Notes: generated from the sequence alone by a model not told the origin. DNA of 64,000 nt from Pontibacter arcticus (GCF_003284895.1 NZ_QMDV01000002.1:837466-901465); one strand, 5' to 3'; shown: positions 35,634-44,362, counted from the first letter of the stretch. Made by a program: numbers and translations.

Positions 35634-36566
35634 TTAGTTTTTATAGATACCCAGTATGGTTTGCTCGTCGTTGCGTTTGCAGGCGCGGTACATACCTTCC
35701 GAGTTAAATGTCAGGGCAATGTCGCCAGCTGGGTTCACCGCGATCAAACCACCTTCTCCCCCAATTTTAATTAGTTTGTTCAATACTACTTCCTCACAGG
35801 CTTCCTGCAAAGTATAACCCTTGTACTCGATCAGGCACGAAATATCATAGGCTACCACCGACCGAATAAAAAACTCGCCATGCCCGGTACACGAAACGGC
35901 GCAAGTCGCATTATTGGCGTATGTTCCCGCCCCAATGATGGGTGTATCACCGATACGGTTGAAATTCTTATTTGTCATGCCGCCAGTTGAGGTAGCAGCT
36001 GCTACATTACCGGCGCTGTCTACGGCTACAGCCCCTACAGTCCCGAATTTCTGTTCACGCTGCTCGGTATGGTCCATCAAAAATAGATTGGTATCGCGCA
36101 CTTCGCACCACTGCTGATAACGGTAAGCATCATAAAAGTATGATTCAGGCGCAAATTCGATGGCATGTTCGCGGGCAAACTCTTCGGCCCCGTAGCCGCT
36201 CAACATCACGTTATCAGATTTTTCAAGTATGGCCCGGGTTAGTTTGATCGGGTTTTTGATACCTCGCACGCCAGCCACGGCACCGGCCGCCATCGTTTTG
36301 CCACACATCAGGGCGGCATCCATTTCGTGCTTGCCCGCTTTCGTGAAAACCGAGCCCCGGCCCGCGTTAAACAAAGGTTCATCTTCCAGTATGGTAACGG
36401 CCAGTTCAACGGCATCAAGTGCGGTGCCACCTTTTGCCAACAAGCGGTGCCCGGCTTCCACGGCCTGTTTCAGGGCTGCGTTAAAGGCTATTTCCTGGGT
36501 TGTGGTTAAGGTATTTTTGGTAATGGTTCCGGCGCCGCCGTGTATGGCAATGGCAATATTTTGCAT
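35634..36566 (-). CDS. isoaspartyl peptidase/L-asparaginase (Ntn-hydrolase, T2 family)
   Basis: Cytosolic enzyme of 310 residues, no signal peptide. It self-cleaves before the catalytic Thr176 (FG-TVGAVAVD), as expected for the family. Further conserved parts are IHGGAGTI at 8-15, FNAGRGSVFT and AAATSTGGMTNK. It would hydrolyse beta-aspartyl dipeptides, including beta-Asp-Arg from cyanophycin. Facing cphB with a shared terminator, the two form a plausible degradation pair although they are not one operon. Confidence 0.93.
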   Translation of the reverse strand: MQNIAIAIHGGAGTITKNTLTTTQEIAFNAALKQAVEAGHRLLAKGGTALDAVELAVTILEDEPLFNAGRGSVFTKAGKHEMDAALMCGKTMAAGAVAGVRGIKNPIKLTRAILEKSDNVMLSGYGAEEFAREHAIEFAPESYFYDAYRYQQWCEVRDTNLFLMDHTEQREQKFGTVGAVAVDSAGNVAAATSTGGMTNKNFNRIGDTPIIGAGTYANNATCAVSCTGHGEFFIRSVVAYDISCLIEYKGYTLQEACEEVVLNKLIKIGGEGGLIAVNPAGDIALTFNSEGMYRACKRNDEQTILGIYKN

Positions 36567-36686
36567 AGTTTTTTGTTTGATTGATAAAGTGAACGCCTGC
36601 GTTTAGTTGCCGTACATACCAACTGAAAACAGACCGTGTTTATACTTTAAAGCGCGAAACCAAGGAGATTTCAGCAGAAAATTAGT

Positions 36687-36694
36687 TATATTTG
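36687..36694 (+). promoter_or_regulatory. -7 promoter box TATATTTG for the DUF3127 gene
   Basis: Exact TAnnTTTG match, 36 bases before the ATG at 36731. Confidence 0.55.
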
Positions 36695-36730
36695 TACCGT
36701 TATAAGAGTTAAATTTAAGAAAAAGTAATT

Positions 36731-37111
36731 ATGTCGTTTGATATTCAAGGAAAGCTTTACGAAACATTTGACGAGCAGCAAGTAAGCGATAAATTTAAGA
36801 AACGTGAGTTTGTGCTGGAGGTTCCGGATGGTTCGTATACACAATATATCAAGTTTCAGCTTACACAGGATAAGTGCAGCCTGCTTGACCAGTATAAGAA
36901 CGGAGATGAAGTAAAAGTTACGTTTAACCTGACGGGTAAGCCTTTCGTGAAAAACGGTACAACGATGTATTTCACGAACCTGCAGGCCTGGAGAATTGAA
37001 GGCGCAAGCGCTGGCTCTAATGCCTCTTACGATGCCCCTGCTTCGGCTCCGGCTCAAAACAACGCACCCTCTTTTTACAGCAGCGATGCCGATAACGACC
37101 TTCCTTTCTAA
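36731..37111 (+). CDS. DUF3127 protein with SSB-like acidic C-terminal tip
   Basis: Protein of 126 residues. Residues 1-95 match DUF3127 (KLYETFDEQQVSDKFKKREFVLE, then YIKFQLTQDKCSLLDQY and VKVTFNLTGKPF), a beta-rich domain that looks like an OB fold. After a low-complexity Ala/Ser/Pro/Asn linker, the protein ends DADNDLPF, very like the D-D-[DIL]-[IL]-P-F tip of single-strand DNA-binding proteins. The arrangement (fold, flexible linker, acidic tip) copies SSB, so it may bind nucleic acid or SSB partners. This is inference; the family is uncharacterised. A hairpin terminator follows. Confidence 0.87.
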   Translation: MSFDIQGKLYETFDEQQVSDKFKKREFVLEVPDGSYTQYIKFQLTQDKCSLLDQYKNGDEVKVTFNLTGKPFVKNGTTMYFTNLQAWRIEGASAGSNASYDAPASAPAQNNAPSFYSSDADNDLPF

Positions 37112-37118
37112 CCAGGGA

Positions 37119-37240
37119 AAGTATAAATTTTAAAGCGGGCTTCACGGTCCGCTTTTTTTTGGTTCATACTTTCGTTTTCAAGTATAAATCAGCTCCAGCT
37201 CAAGTATAAACCCGACTATATCCGTACGTTAAAAGTATAA
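37119..37240. repeat. local cluster of four octamers between DUF3127 and AlbA_2 genes
   Basis: Exact AAGTATAA at 37119, 37180, 37202 and 37233, all in the same orientation, plus the near copy CATACTTT at 37166. Four copies in 122 bases is the densest cluster in the window. Confidence 0.8.
37132..37155 (+). terminator. terminator after the DUF3127 gene
   Basis: Stem AAAGCGG (37132-37138) with CCGCTTT (37149-37155), then a run of T residues. Confidence 0.7.
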
Positions 37241-37264
37241 AGCTACTCTACCACTCCCAATCTG

Positions 37265-37888
37265 ATGGACAAACTGCAACAACTCATACTTTCCGGTGAA
37301 AACGACAGCGTGGATTTTAAGCAACGCGTCACCCAACCCGAAAAAATAGCGCGCACGCTGGTTTCGTTTGCCAACACGCGGGGCGGTGTTATCCTGATCG
37401 GGGTGAAAGATAACGGCACCATTTGCGGCGTAGATCCGGAAGAAGAAAAACATACCTTAGGCCAGGCTGCCGCTTTTTACTGTGATCCTCCGGTGAAGGT
37501 AAAATATGAAGAAATAGAAACGGATGATGGCACTGTGCTGAAAGTTATTGTGCCGGAAAGCAGGCAGAAACCCCATTTCGCTAAAGTGAAGGACGATGAT
37601 TGGCGCGGCTATGTGCGCGTACAGGATACGAGCGTACAAACAAGCAAGCTGGTAAATAAAACCCTTGCCAGCGAAACACCCCAACAGTTCGAGTCACTGC
37701 CTCTAGACCGCCACGAAAACCTTGTACTGGACTACCTGGCAAAAAATCCGCGCATTACGCTCAGGCAATACACCAAGCTGGCAAATCTTTCGGAGCGGCG
37801 GGCTTACCGCATACTGGTTAAATTAGTGATACATGGCTACCTGCGCCTGCACGATAAAGAAAAAGATGCATACTATACTTTAAGCTGA
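37265..37888 (+). CDS. AlbA_2 (Schlafen-type) domain protein with winged helix
   Basis: Protein of 207 residues. The AlbA_2 domain at about 5-125 begins ESVDFK-like (GENDSVDFKQRVTQPEKIARTLVSFANTRGGVILIGVKDNG), the usual signature of this putative nucleic-acid-binding domain. The C-terminal part (about 150-205) looks like a winged helix (NPRITLRQYTKLANLSERRAYRILVKLVIHGYLRL). Members are annotated as ATP-binding or transcriptional regulators without firm function. It is not part of an obvious operon. Confidence 0.88.
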   Translation: MDKLQQLILSGENDSVDFKQRVTQPEKIARTLVSFANTRGGVILIGVKDNGTICGVDPEEEKHTLGQAAAFYCDPPVKVKYEEIETDDGTVLKVIVPESRQKPHFAKVKDDDWRGYVRVQDTSVQTSKLVNKTLASETPQQFESLPLDRHENLVLDYLAKNPRITLRQYTKLANLSERRAYRILVKLVIHGYLRLHDKEKDAYYTLS

Positions 37889-37908
37889 CCTTACAACCAG
37901 AAGCCAGT

Positions 37909-38394
37909 TCAATTTGCAGGCTGCAGTTCTACCTGTTTTCCTTTTTCGTAATATTCCTGATGAGTTAGCTGCCCTTGCTCATTAAAAATATCCCACAACC
38001 CGAACCAGTAATAGCGGATTAGTTTTCCTTCATCCACCCAACGGGCCTGTCCTTGTTTTTCTAAAGCACCATTTTTGTGGTAGCGTTTTACGGTGAAATC
38101 TGCCCTTTTCCTGTTATGGTACTCAAGCATCATCAACTGGCCACTCAAGTAATAATAACGCCACTTCCCTATTTCTGCTCCATGCCTGAACCTACCATTC
38201 CGGATTAAAGTCTTTTCATCTGGTCCATATAATTTCCACCTGCCATGGTAATTACCCTGCTTATCTAGTTTGTTGTACCTGAAAGGCCATATTCCTTTGG
38301 CTGGGCTTTTTACTGCTTTATCAGATTGAGCCATTGCACCGGCAGAATTTAGTAAACAAAGTATGCATACCAAACAGGAAACACTTCTTTTCAT
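37909..38394 (-). CDS. secreted MORN-like/YwqK-type repeat protein
   Basis: Protein of 161 residues from the ATG at 38394. The signal peptide is MKRSVSCLVCILCLLNSAGAMAQ. The rest has repeats of the pattern (x)G-x-W-x-Y/L with Tyr/Lys-rich strands: GNYHGRWKLYGPDEK, GAEIGKWRYYYLSGQLMMLEYH, and QARWVDEGKLIRYYWFGLWDIFNEQGQ. These resemble MORN/YwqK repeats often found in Bacteroidota envelope proteins. Function is unknown, and the assignment is by repeat pattern only. Confidence 0.72.
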   Translation of the reverse strand: MKRSVSCLVCILCLLNSAGAMAQSDKAVKSPAKGIWPFRYNKLDKQGNYHGRWKLYGPDEKTLIRNGRFRHGAEIGKWRYYYLSGQLMMLEYHNRKRADFTVKRYHKNGALEKQGQARWVDEGKLIRYYWFGLWDIFNEQGQLTHQEYYEKGKQVELQPAN

Positions 38395-38660
38395 CGGCAA
38401 TAATCTAATTGAAAGTATAATATAAATTTTTTCTGACTTTTAAAAGTATAGGTTTCAGATTTTTAGTTTGTAAATAATTAGTTTTCAAGCTACTATATTT
38501 TAAAAACGATACTTTGATAAATCAACCTTAAAATCAGGCAAATAACCCGTCAGCCGTCGGTTTTATTCTTGCGTAGAAAGGCTATCAGTACCTGTGCCAA
38601 CAGGTTTCAGTACAAGGCAACACATTTACTTTTTACGGTTTCACCCTTACCTAAAAATCT

Positions 38661-40082
38661 ATGCCTACTACAACTAAACCGGCTACATCCGTCTCAGCCA
38701 CCAAAAAAAATTCGGCCGGTTCAACGGCAAAAACCTCAAAATCAACCAAAGCAGTATCAGCGGCTACCGACAAAAAAATATTTGTACTCGATACCTCCGT
38801 TATACTTTACGACCACAGCGCTGTACAAAATTTTATGGAGCACGACGTGGCCATCCCGATCACGGTGCTGGAAGAGCTGGATAATTTTAAAAAGGGCAAC
38901 GACATTAAAAACTTCGAGGCCCGCGAATTTATCAGGTTTATCGATAAACTGTCTGCGGAGCACAAATTGCAGCAATGGTTGCCACTGAACGGAAAAAATA
39001 AAGGCAGCTTTAAAGTATTGATGAATGAATCTGCACGGGTGGATGCTACCAAGATATTCGGAGACAAGAACGATCACCGTATCCTGAATGCCGCACTGGA
39101 GCTGCAAAGCGAACAGCCGGATGCAAAAGTGGTGCTGGTAACCAAAGACATTAACCTGCGCCTGAAAGCCCGGGCGCTTAACCTGGTTTCTGAGGACTAT
39201 GAAACAGGCAAAGTACAGGACGTGGCAGGTTTATATACCGGAAATGATACGCTGGAAGATGTTCCGGCAGCGGCCATAAACGAGTTGTATGAAAAAGGCT
39301 CCTGCGATACCGATCAGATTTTAGAAGAACAGCCTGCTGATAACCATTACTTTGTACTCAAGAGTTTTAAGAGTTCTATACTTGCATTCTACAACTCCCC
39401 TGAAAAAAAGCTGGAGCGCGTAGATAAACAAGCAGCTTTCGGCATAAAGCCACGCAATGCCGAACAGACCTTTGCGCTGCATGCCCTTTTAAACCCGGAT
39501 ATAAAGCTTATTTCGGTGCAGGGTGTGGCCGGAACGGGTAAAACGCTGCTGGCTCTGGCAAGTGCTTTGGAGCAACGCCACAACTACAAACAAATTTACC
39601 TGGCGCGCCCTATTGTGCCACTCAGCAACAAGGATATTGGCTACCTGCCCGGCGATATCAAGTCTAAGCTAAACCCCTACATGGAGCCGCTCTGGGATAA
39701 CCTGAAGTATATTCAGAACCAGTTTTCGGAGTCGAGCAAAGAGTATCAGAAGATAAAAGAAATGGTAGAGCTTGAAAAACTGATGATCACACCGCTTGCT
39801 TATATCCGGGGCCGCAGTTTATCCAATATCATTTTTATTGTGGATGAAGCCCAGAACCTGACGCCACACGAAGTAAAAACCATTATATCGAGAGCAGGCG
39901 AAAATACCAAGATCATTTTTACCGGCGATATTTACCAGATCGATACGCCTTACCTGGACTCGCAAAGCAACGGCCTTTCGTACCTGATCGATAGAGCCAA
40001 GAACCATCCGCTTTACGCCCATATTACTTTGTTAAAAGGAGAACGCTCAGAACTGGCTAACCTCGCTAACGAACTGCTTTAA
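38661..40082 (+). CDS. PhoH family protein with N-terminal PIN domain
   Basis: Cytosolic protein of 473 residues. A Ser/Thr/Lys-rich leader (1-36) precedes a PIN-like nuclease domain (VFVLDTSVILYDHSAVQNF, about 38-170), then a PhoH ATPase domain (about 250-470). The ATPase has Walker A GVAGTGKT near residue 291 and Walker B IIFIVDEAQN near 395. PIN-PhoH proteins are linked to RNA unwinding and degradation. The stop codon lies inside the left arm of a terminator. Well-preserved full length. Confidence 0.93.
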   Translation: MPTTTKPATSVSATKKNSAGSTAKTSKSTKAVSAATDKKIFVLDTSVILYDHSAVQNFMEHDVAIPITVLEELDNFKKGNDIKNFEAREFIRFIDKLSAEHKLQQWLPLNGKNKGSFKVLMNESARVDATKIFGDKNDHRILNAALELQSEQPDAKVVLVTKDINLRLKARALNLVSEDYETGKVQDVAGLYTGNDTLEDVPAAAINELYEKGSCDTDQILEEQPADNHYFVLKSFKSSILAFYNSPEKKLERVDKQAAFGIKPRNAEQTFALHALLNPDIKLISVQGVAGTGKTLLALASALEQRHNYKQIYLARPIVPLSNKDIGYLPGDIKSKLNPYMEPLWDNLKYIQNQFSESSKEYQKIKEMVELEKLMITPLAYIRGRSLSNIIFIVDEAQNLTPHEVKTIISRAGENTKIIFTGDIYQIDTPYLDSQSNGLSYLIDRAKNHPLYAHITLLKGERSELANLANELL

Positions 40083-40122
40083 AAGTATAAAGGCCTGCTG
40101 TGTAGCAGGCCTTTATACTTTT
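40081..40122. terminator. terminator with octamer in both arms, after the PhoH gene
   Basis: Perfect 19-bp stem (40081-40099 with 40104-40122) and a 4-base loop; the outer 8 bp of the arms are AAGTATAA and TTATACTT. It may serve the converging DinB-like gene also. Confidence 0.9.
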
Positions 40123-40136
40123 ATATACGTACTAAT

Positions 40137-40673
40137 TTACTTTTTCATTTTAGCATAACGCTCATTCAGGATGTTAACGTGGTGTTGCTCGTGGCCTGCA
40201 ATAATATGGACGAGCGCTCTTGGCGTAACCTGGTTTCCGTTTGCTATTCCTACACGGTCCAGCATTTCGGAGGTGAAGCTCCTGATCATGGCCAGGTTCG
40301 ATCTCCGGAGCAGATCATATTCGTTCAGTATACTTTCCAGGGGGCGGATATTAGCCAGGGAGTTGTAGGCGTATAGGTTTTCGTCGAAACCCGGTAAAGA
40401 GGCAGTTTCTCCGCGGCAGATGCAAAGTATACGGTAAGCAAAAATGCGCTCGCAATCGATCATGTGTTGCAGCAGCTCTTTTATTGTCCATTTACCTGGC
40501 TCATACGATTCTTCGGCGCGTGCATCTGATATGCCTTTAAACATATGCAGCAGGTCCGCATGCTGCTTTTCAAGGTAGTACATCACATCCTTGTCGGCGG
40601 GTACCAGCTCAATGTAAGACTTAAATGCTTCGGGGTATTCCTGAGGCTCAGGTTTAAGTATGGCAGTAGGCAT
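40137..40673 (-). CDS. DinB family protein
   Basis: Four-helix bundle protein of 178 residues. Likely metal ligands are His in LLQHMIDCERIFAYR and two His in IIAGHEQHHVNILNERY, the common DinB/YfiT pattern. Members include bacillithiol S-transferases and thiol-dependent enzymes. This genome makes bacillithiol (bshB1 at 63.2-63.9 kb), so such a role is possible but unproven. It starts 3 bases after the SRPBCC gene. Confidence 0.9.
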   Translation of the reverse strand: MPTAILKPEPQEYPEAFKSYIELVPADKDVMYYLEKQHADLLHMFKGISDARAEESYEPGKWTIKELLQHMIDCERIFAYRILCICRGETASLPGFDENLYAYNSLANIRPLESILNEYDLLRRSNLAMIRSFTSEMLDRVGIANGNQVTPRALVHIIAGHEQHHVNILNERYAKMKK

Positions 40674-40676
40674 GCT

Positions 40677-41243
40677 TTATCTGGTTTTGTTTTCTGCTCT
40701 CTTCTTACTGTTTTCGAGTAACAAGGTTTTTAAGCCGAGCAAGCCTTGCTCCTGTTGTTGCTCCATTTTATACTTGCGGAGCACACCTTTCAGCTTCGCA
40801 AGTTTCGTAGGTTCTAATTGCATGCGCTGGCTCCAGTTAATTTGCGTGCCGCCTTTCACCTCGGTTAATATAAACACGCCGAAAGTACTGTCCGTGTCGC
40901 CGTTGGTTAGCTGCGTGTAGGTTAACAAGGCAGGGCTGGTTGTTTCGTTCAGTACCAGGTGGCCGTTTCCCAGTTTATCGCCACTCCACTGCATACGCGC
41001 CCCGGATCCCGTTCTTGGTCCGCCATATAAATGAATAACCGAAGGATCATGGGCTTTCCCGAGTGCACTCCAGTGAGGCCAGTCGGTGGGGTTTTGCAGG
41101 TACGTATATACCTGCTCAGGATCGGCACCTACAACAAGTTGCTTTTTAATTTCGATCTGCTCCGGTAAATAATCTACAGCTATAAAAGCTGCTCCACCTA
41201 AAAACAGCAACGACGGTGCAAGAACTTTAAATAACAGTCTCAT
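40677..41243 (-). CDS. SRPBCC (START-like) family protein with N-terminal membrane segment
   Basis: Protein of 188 residues. The hydrophobic N-terminus (LLFKVLAPSLLFLGGAAFIAVDYL) is a signal anchor. A SRPBCC/polyketide-cyclase-like fold follows (VVGADPEQVYTYLQNPTDWPHWSAL, then GGPRTGSGARMQWSGDKLGNGHLVL). Ligand unknown. It forms a two-gene unit with the DinB protein, with a 3-base gap. Confidence 0.85.
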   Translation of the reverse strand: MRLLFKVLAPSLLFLGGAAFIAVDYLPEQIEIKKQLVVGADPEQVYTYLQNPTDWPHWSALGKAHDPSVIHLYGGPRTGSGARMQWSGDKLGNGHLVLNETTSPALLTYTQLTNGDTDSTFGVFILTEVKGGTQINWSQRMQLEPTKLAKLKGVLRKYKMEQQQEQGLLGLKTLLLENSKKRAENKTR

Positions 41244-41269
41244 ACGAGCTTCCCAATTAACAATAACCG

Positions 41270-41277
41270 TAACTTTG
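41270..41277 (+). promoter_or_regulatory. -7-like box TAACTTTG, possibly for the YkvA-like gene
   Basis: Exact TAnnTTTG match on the plus strand, 162 bases before the ATG at 41440, which would leave a long leader. No better box is nearer. Confidence 0.3.
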
Positions 41278-41439
41278 CACTATGGTAGGATAAAGTACAC
41301 TAATTTAAAGGAACTACCTATAGTTAATCAACTAAATCAGCATATATATTTTTATAACGCAATATATGCCTGAATCATATCGCAGCCAAAGCATATAAAT
41401 TGCCGTAAAAAGAGTTCTTGGTTACTAAACTATCATACT

Positions 41440-41889
41440 ATGTTAAACGATTGGATACAACGCGGCCTTACACTATCGCAAAATCCCCTATTCCAGAAAT
41501 TTTTGGGCCGTGCAGGCGGAGTAATAGCAAAGCCCGTTAAACTTGGCTATTTATTTACGCAGGCTTACAATAAACTTATTGATGTAGAAAGCAATAAAAG
41601 CGGATTTGAGCAAATAAAAGAAGTATTGCACACCTTTATCAGGTTAGGAAAGGCGTATGCTGATGGTTCATACCGCGATGTAGAATCAAAGTCGATGCTG
41701 ATCGGGGTAGCTGTTATTTTGTACCTGGTTACGCCACTCGATATTATTCCTGATTTTCTGCCGGCCATTGGTTTACTGGATGACCTGAGCCTGATTGCCT
41801 GGTTTATAAGTTCTTTCCAGAAAGAGATCGATAAATTTAAGAAATGGGAAGAGCACCGCTATTTTGAGCCTCAAATCGGTACTTTATAA
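41440..41889 (+). CDS. YkvA family protein (DUF1232)
   Basis: Protein of 149 residues. The DUF1232 core (MLIGVAVILYLVTPLDIIPDFLPAIGLLDDLSLIAWFI, about 87-125) contains the characteristic PLDxIPDFxPxxGxxDD motif in a hairpin of two hydrophobic helices. Function unknown. A terminator with arms AAAGGCTGAGGA lies after it at 41906-41944. Confidence 0.9.
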   Translation: MLNDWIQRGLTLSQNPLFQKFLGRAGGVIAKPVKLGYLFTQAYNKLIDVESNKSGFEQIKEVLHTFIRLGKAYADGSYRDVESKSMLIGVAVILYLVTPLDIIPDFLPAIGLLDDLSLIAWFISSFQKEIDKFKKWEEHRYFEPQIGTL

Positions 41890-41905
41890 GTTTATTTAAA
41901 ACAGA

Positions 41906-41944
41906 AAAGGCTGAGGAAATGTATGATGCATCTCCTCAGCCTTT
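41906..41944. terminator. terminator between the YkvA-like and subtilase genes
   Basis: 12-bp perfect stem AAAGGCTGAGGA (41906-41917) with TCCTCAGCCTTT (41933-41944). Two octamers in the same orientation follow at 41949 and 41957. Confidence 0.82.
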
Positions 41945-41973
41945 AACTTTATACTTATTTATACTTTGGTACC

Positions 41974-43632
41974 TTATAGTTTTACAAACCGCAGCGTTTC
42001 GGCCATATTTCCTGACCTGATTCGGCACAGGTAAACACCTTTTTGTAACAGCTGGGGATCTAAAGCGAGTATTTGCTGCTTGGTGCCTGGCGTTAATTGC
42101 TGCGTGAATACGAGCTTTCCGGTTACATCAAAAACGGAAACTGTTATCGCCTGCTTGCTCCATTCTTCGCTGTAGCTTAAGGCTATCTTATCTTTACCAA
42201 CCGGGTTGGTTATATAGATGCCTTTTTCAATTAGCAAGTCCGGCAGGCCGGTTACATTTTTTTTATACTTTGGAATACCATAACCGAGCGCATTATCGGG
42301 TGCAGTTGCTTGGCTGCCAAGTTGCCTGATCAACTGGATCATTTCCCGGTTGGTTTTGGAAGCATTTGCCTGCCATAAACTGGCTGCAAAACCCGCTATG
42401 ATCGGTCCTGAAAAGGAAGTGCCATTCGATTTTACAAGCGTGCCGTTCTGGTTCAAAACATAGGCGTTCTGGCCTAAAGCCACCACATCCGGTTTTACCT
42501 GTCCATCGGCAGTTGGCCCGAAAGAACTGAATGCCGCTTTCACCCCCAAAGAATCCACAGCACCAACTGCCAGCACCGAATCCGCATCAGCAGGAGAGGC
42601 AATGTAGCGCCAGGGTTTAGTGCCATCGTTACCGGCACTCACCACTACCAGCATACCGGTAGCTGCAGCTATATCAGCAGCTTTTGCCACCAGCGTCGTG
42701 TTGCCATCCATTTGCTGGTACGTATAACTAACCGAGGGTGCATCGAAGAGCGAATATCCTAAGGAGGAGTTAATAACATCAGCCCCTGCGCTATCGGCAT
42801 ACTCAGCGGCCAGTAACCAGTTTATTTCTTCGATGTGGTGTTCGCTGGCAGCATCTTCGGTGCGAAGCAACAGGTAATTGGCGTTATAGGCTGTCCCGAT
42901 AATTTTGTTAGGTTCATAAGCCCCCATGGTAGACAGTACAGATGTACCATGTGAGCTGGCATTATATACATTTTCCTTTTTCTGAACGAAGTCAAATGTA
43001 CCTTTCAACTGGTTATTCTGGAAAAGGTGTGCGAAAGCCGGAATGGTATTTACGCCCGGAAATCCGGCATCCAAAACCGCAATAGTCATGCCTTCGCCGG
43101 TAAAGCGGGCTGTGTGCAGATCAACTGCTCCGAGCATATTTGCCTGGTGAAAGGAAAGCCCATACTCCTTGCTGTTGGCGGGGATCGGCGCCAGGGACGC
43201 TAACGTGTACGTTTCGTTTATCTTTGAATCAGCTTTCTCCACTACCGGCGTGCGCAGCCTGTTTAACACGCGACTGCCCTGTACATAGGTTAACTGCTGT
43301 ATATCTTCCAGTTCTGTAGGAGTACATGCTATCACTGCAGCATTAAACCACCGCGAAGAATACCATACTTCGATGCCAAGCTGTTTTATACCTGATATAT
43401 AAGCAGGGTTTACCGGCAGGTCGCGGGTTGTCAGGGCTATTTGCTGGCGCGAACGGCGGGCAATCGATTTTGGGGATAAAAACTTTTCCGGCTCCTGAAG
43501 AGTGTAGGGTGTACCGGCTTTATCTTTGAAATAGACCAGATATTTCTGCTTTCCCGGTTCATTAGTGCCTTGCGCCATTGCGCCTTTGGCAAGTATAATT
43601 AAGATGGAGACCAGGAAGAGCAGTTTGTTCAT
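41974..43632 (-). CDS. subtilisin-like serine peptidase (S8) with T9SS sorting domain
   Basis: Secreted protease of 552 residues from the ATG at 43632. This start gives a Sec signal ending in KGAMAQ and lies 1 base after the preceding gene; a further start at 43653 would overlap it. A propeptide-like region is followed by the S8 domain: Asp in IAVLDAGFPG, His in ASSHGTSVLST, oxyanion Asn in VVVSAGNDG and Ser in NGTSFSGPIIAGF. The C-terminal ~85 residues form a type A T9SS domain (VFDVTGKLVFTQQL, ending in ETLRFVKL). It should be exported by the type IX system. Confidence 0.93.
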   Translation of the reverse strand: MNKLLFLVSILIILAKGAMAQGTNEPGKQKYLVYFKDKAGTPYTLQEPEKFLSPKSIARRSRQQIALTTRDLPVNPAYISGIKQLGIEVWYSSRWFNAAVIACTPTELEDIQQLTYVQGSRVLNRLRTPVVEKADSKINETYTLASLAPIPANSKEYGLSFHQANMLGAVDLHTARFTGEGMTIAVLDAGFPGVNTIPAFAHLFQNNQLKGTFDFVQKKENVYNASSHGTSVLSTMGAYEPNKIIGTAYNANYLLLRTEDAASEHHIEEINWLLAAEYADSAGADVINSSLGYSLFDAPSVSYTYQQMDGNTTLVAKAADIAAATGMLVVVSAGNDGTKPWRYIASPADADSVLAVGAVDSLGVKAAFSSFGPTADGQVKPDVVALGQNAYVLNQNGTLVKSNGTSFSGPIIAGFAASLWQANASKTNREMIQLIRQLGSQATAPDNALGYGIPKYKKNVTGLPDLLIEKGIYITNPVGKDKIALSYSEEWSKQAITVSVFDVTGKLVFTQQLTPGTKQQILALDPQLLQKGVYLCRIRSGNMAETLRFVKL

Positions 43633-43633
43633 A

Positions 43634-44362
43634 TTATTCTTTTCCGTGAGCAATCAGAATTTCGTGACGCTCGTGTCCGTTTAGCTTATACCGTTCGTTA
43701 TACGGGCAGGCGTTCCCCTGCGAATCGTTGCAATACACAATCCTGTTAAATAAGCGATATACACGACCTATACCTTTGGCGTACACTTCTTTACGGTCAT
43801 CATACTTAACAACGTTGTTATAAGCAGGTTTCCCCTGCACTACTGTTGCAGTGTTTTCGAAGGTATGCCCTTCAATTGTAAACTGTTCGCCTACATTACT
43901 GTAAGTATAAGGTTCTTTGTTTTTAGGGAATGGGTCCTCGTTAATGATATGCGTATTGTAAGCATCCCCAATCCAGGTGACGTTGTTGTTAACCGGGAAA
44001 ATCAGTTTAATATACTTTGTATTATCTTTCGTAAGTATAACCCTGGAGTCTGATTTAGTAACGACCATCACAGAATCATTTACCCAATCGCTGTTTTCGT
44101 TTGTGCGGATAGAACGCACAATTTTATAGGCAAGCGTGTTGGTCTGATCCTGAAAAGAATCAGCCACCACTTCCCGCATCTGAAACCGGCTTGTTTCCGG
44201 AATGTTATTTCTGTAAAAGGTATTGGTTATGCTGTAGATACGGTACTGGCCAACTTCTAGCGGGTAATATGCATACCCATTATCCATAGGGACAACCTCT
44301 TCGTTTTTGTCTTTACAGCCAAAAGCTACCAGCAATACCAGAAACAGAAATAACTTTCTCAT
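43634..44362 (-). CDS. hypothetical lipoprotein
   Basis: Protein of 242 residues with a lipoprotein signal (MRKLFLFLVLLVAFGC, Cys16). The mature part is beta-rich (YAYYPLEVGQYRIYSITNTFYRNN, then VNDSVMVVTKSDSRVILTKD), resembling small Bacteroidota envelope lipoproteins with a YYPLxxGxxxxY motif. No catalytic motif. It starts directly after the mnmA stop codon (TAG-ATG) and precedes the subtilase gene by 1 base, so all three are likely one transcript. It could assist the protease, but that is inference from adjacency. Confidence 0.8.
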   Translation of the reverse strand: MRKLFLFLVLLVAFGCKDKNEEVVPMDNGYAYYPLEVGQYRIYSITNTFYRNNIPETSRFQMREVVADSFQDQTNTLAYKIVRSIRTNENSDWVNDSVMVVTKSDSRVILTKDNTKYIKLIFPVNNNVTWIGDAYNTHIINEDPFPKNKEPYTYSNVGEQFTIEGHTFENTATVVQGKPAYNNVVKYDDRKEVYAKGIGRVYRLFNRIVYCNDSQGNACPYNERYKLNGHERHEILIAHGKE

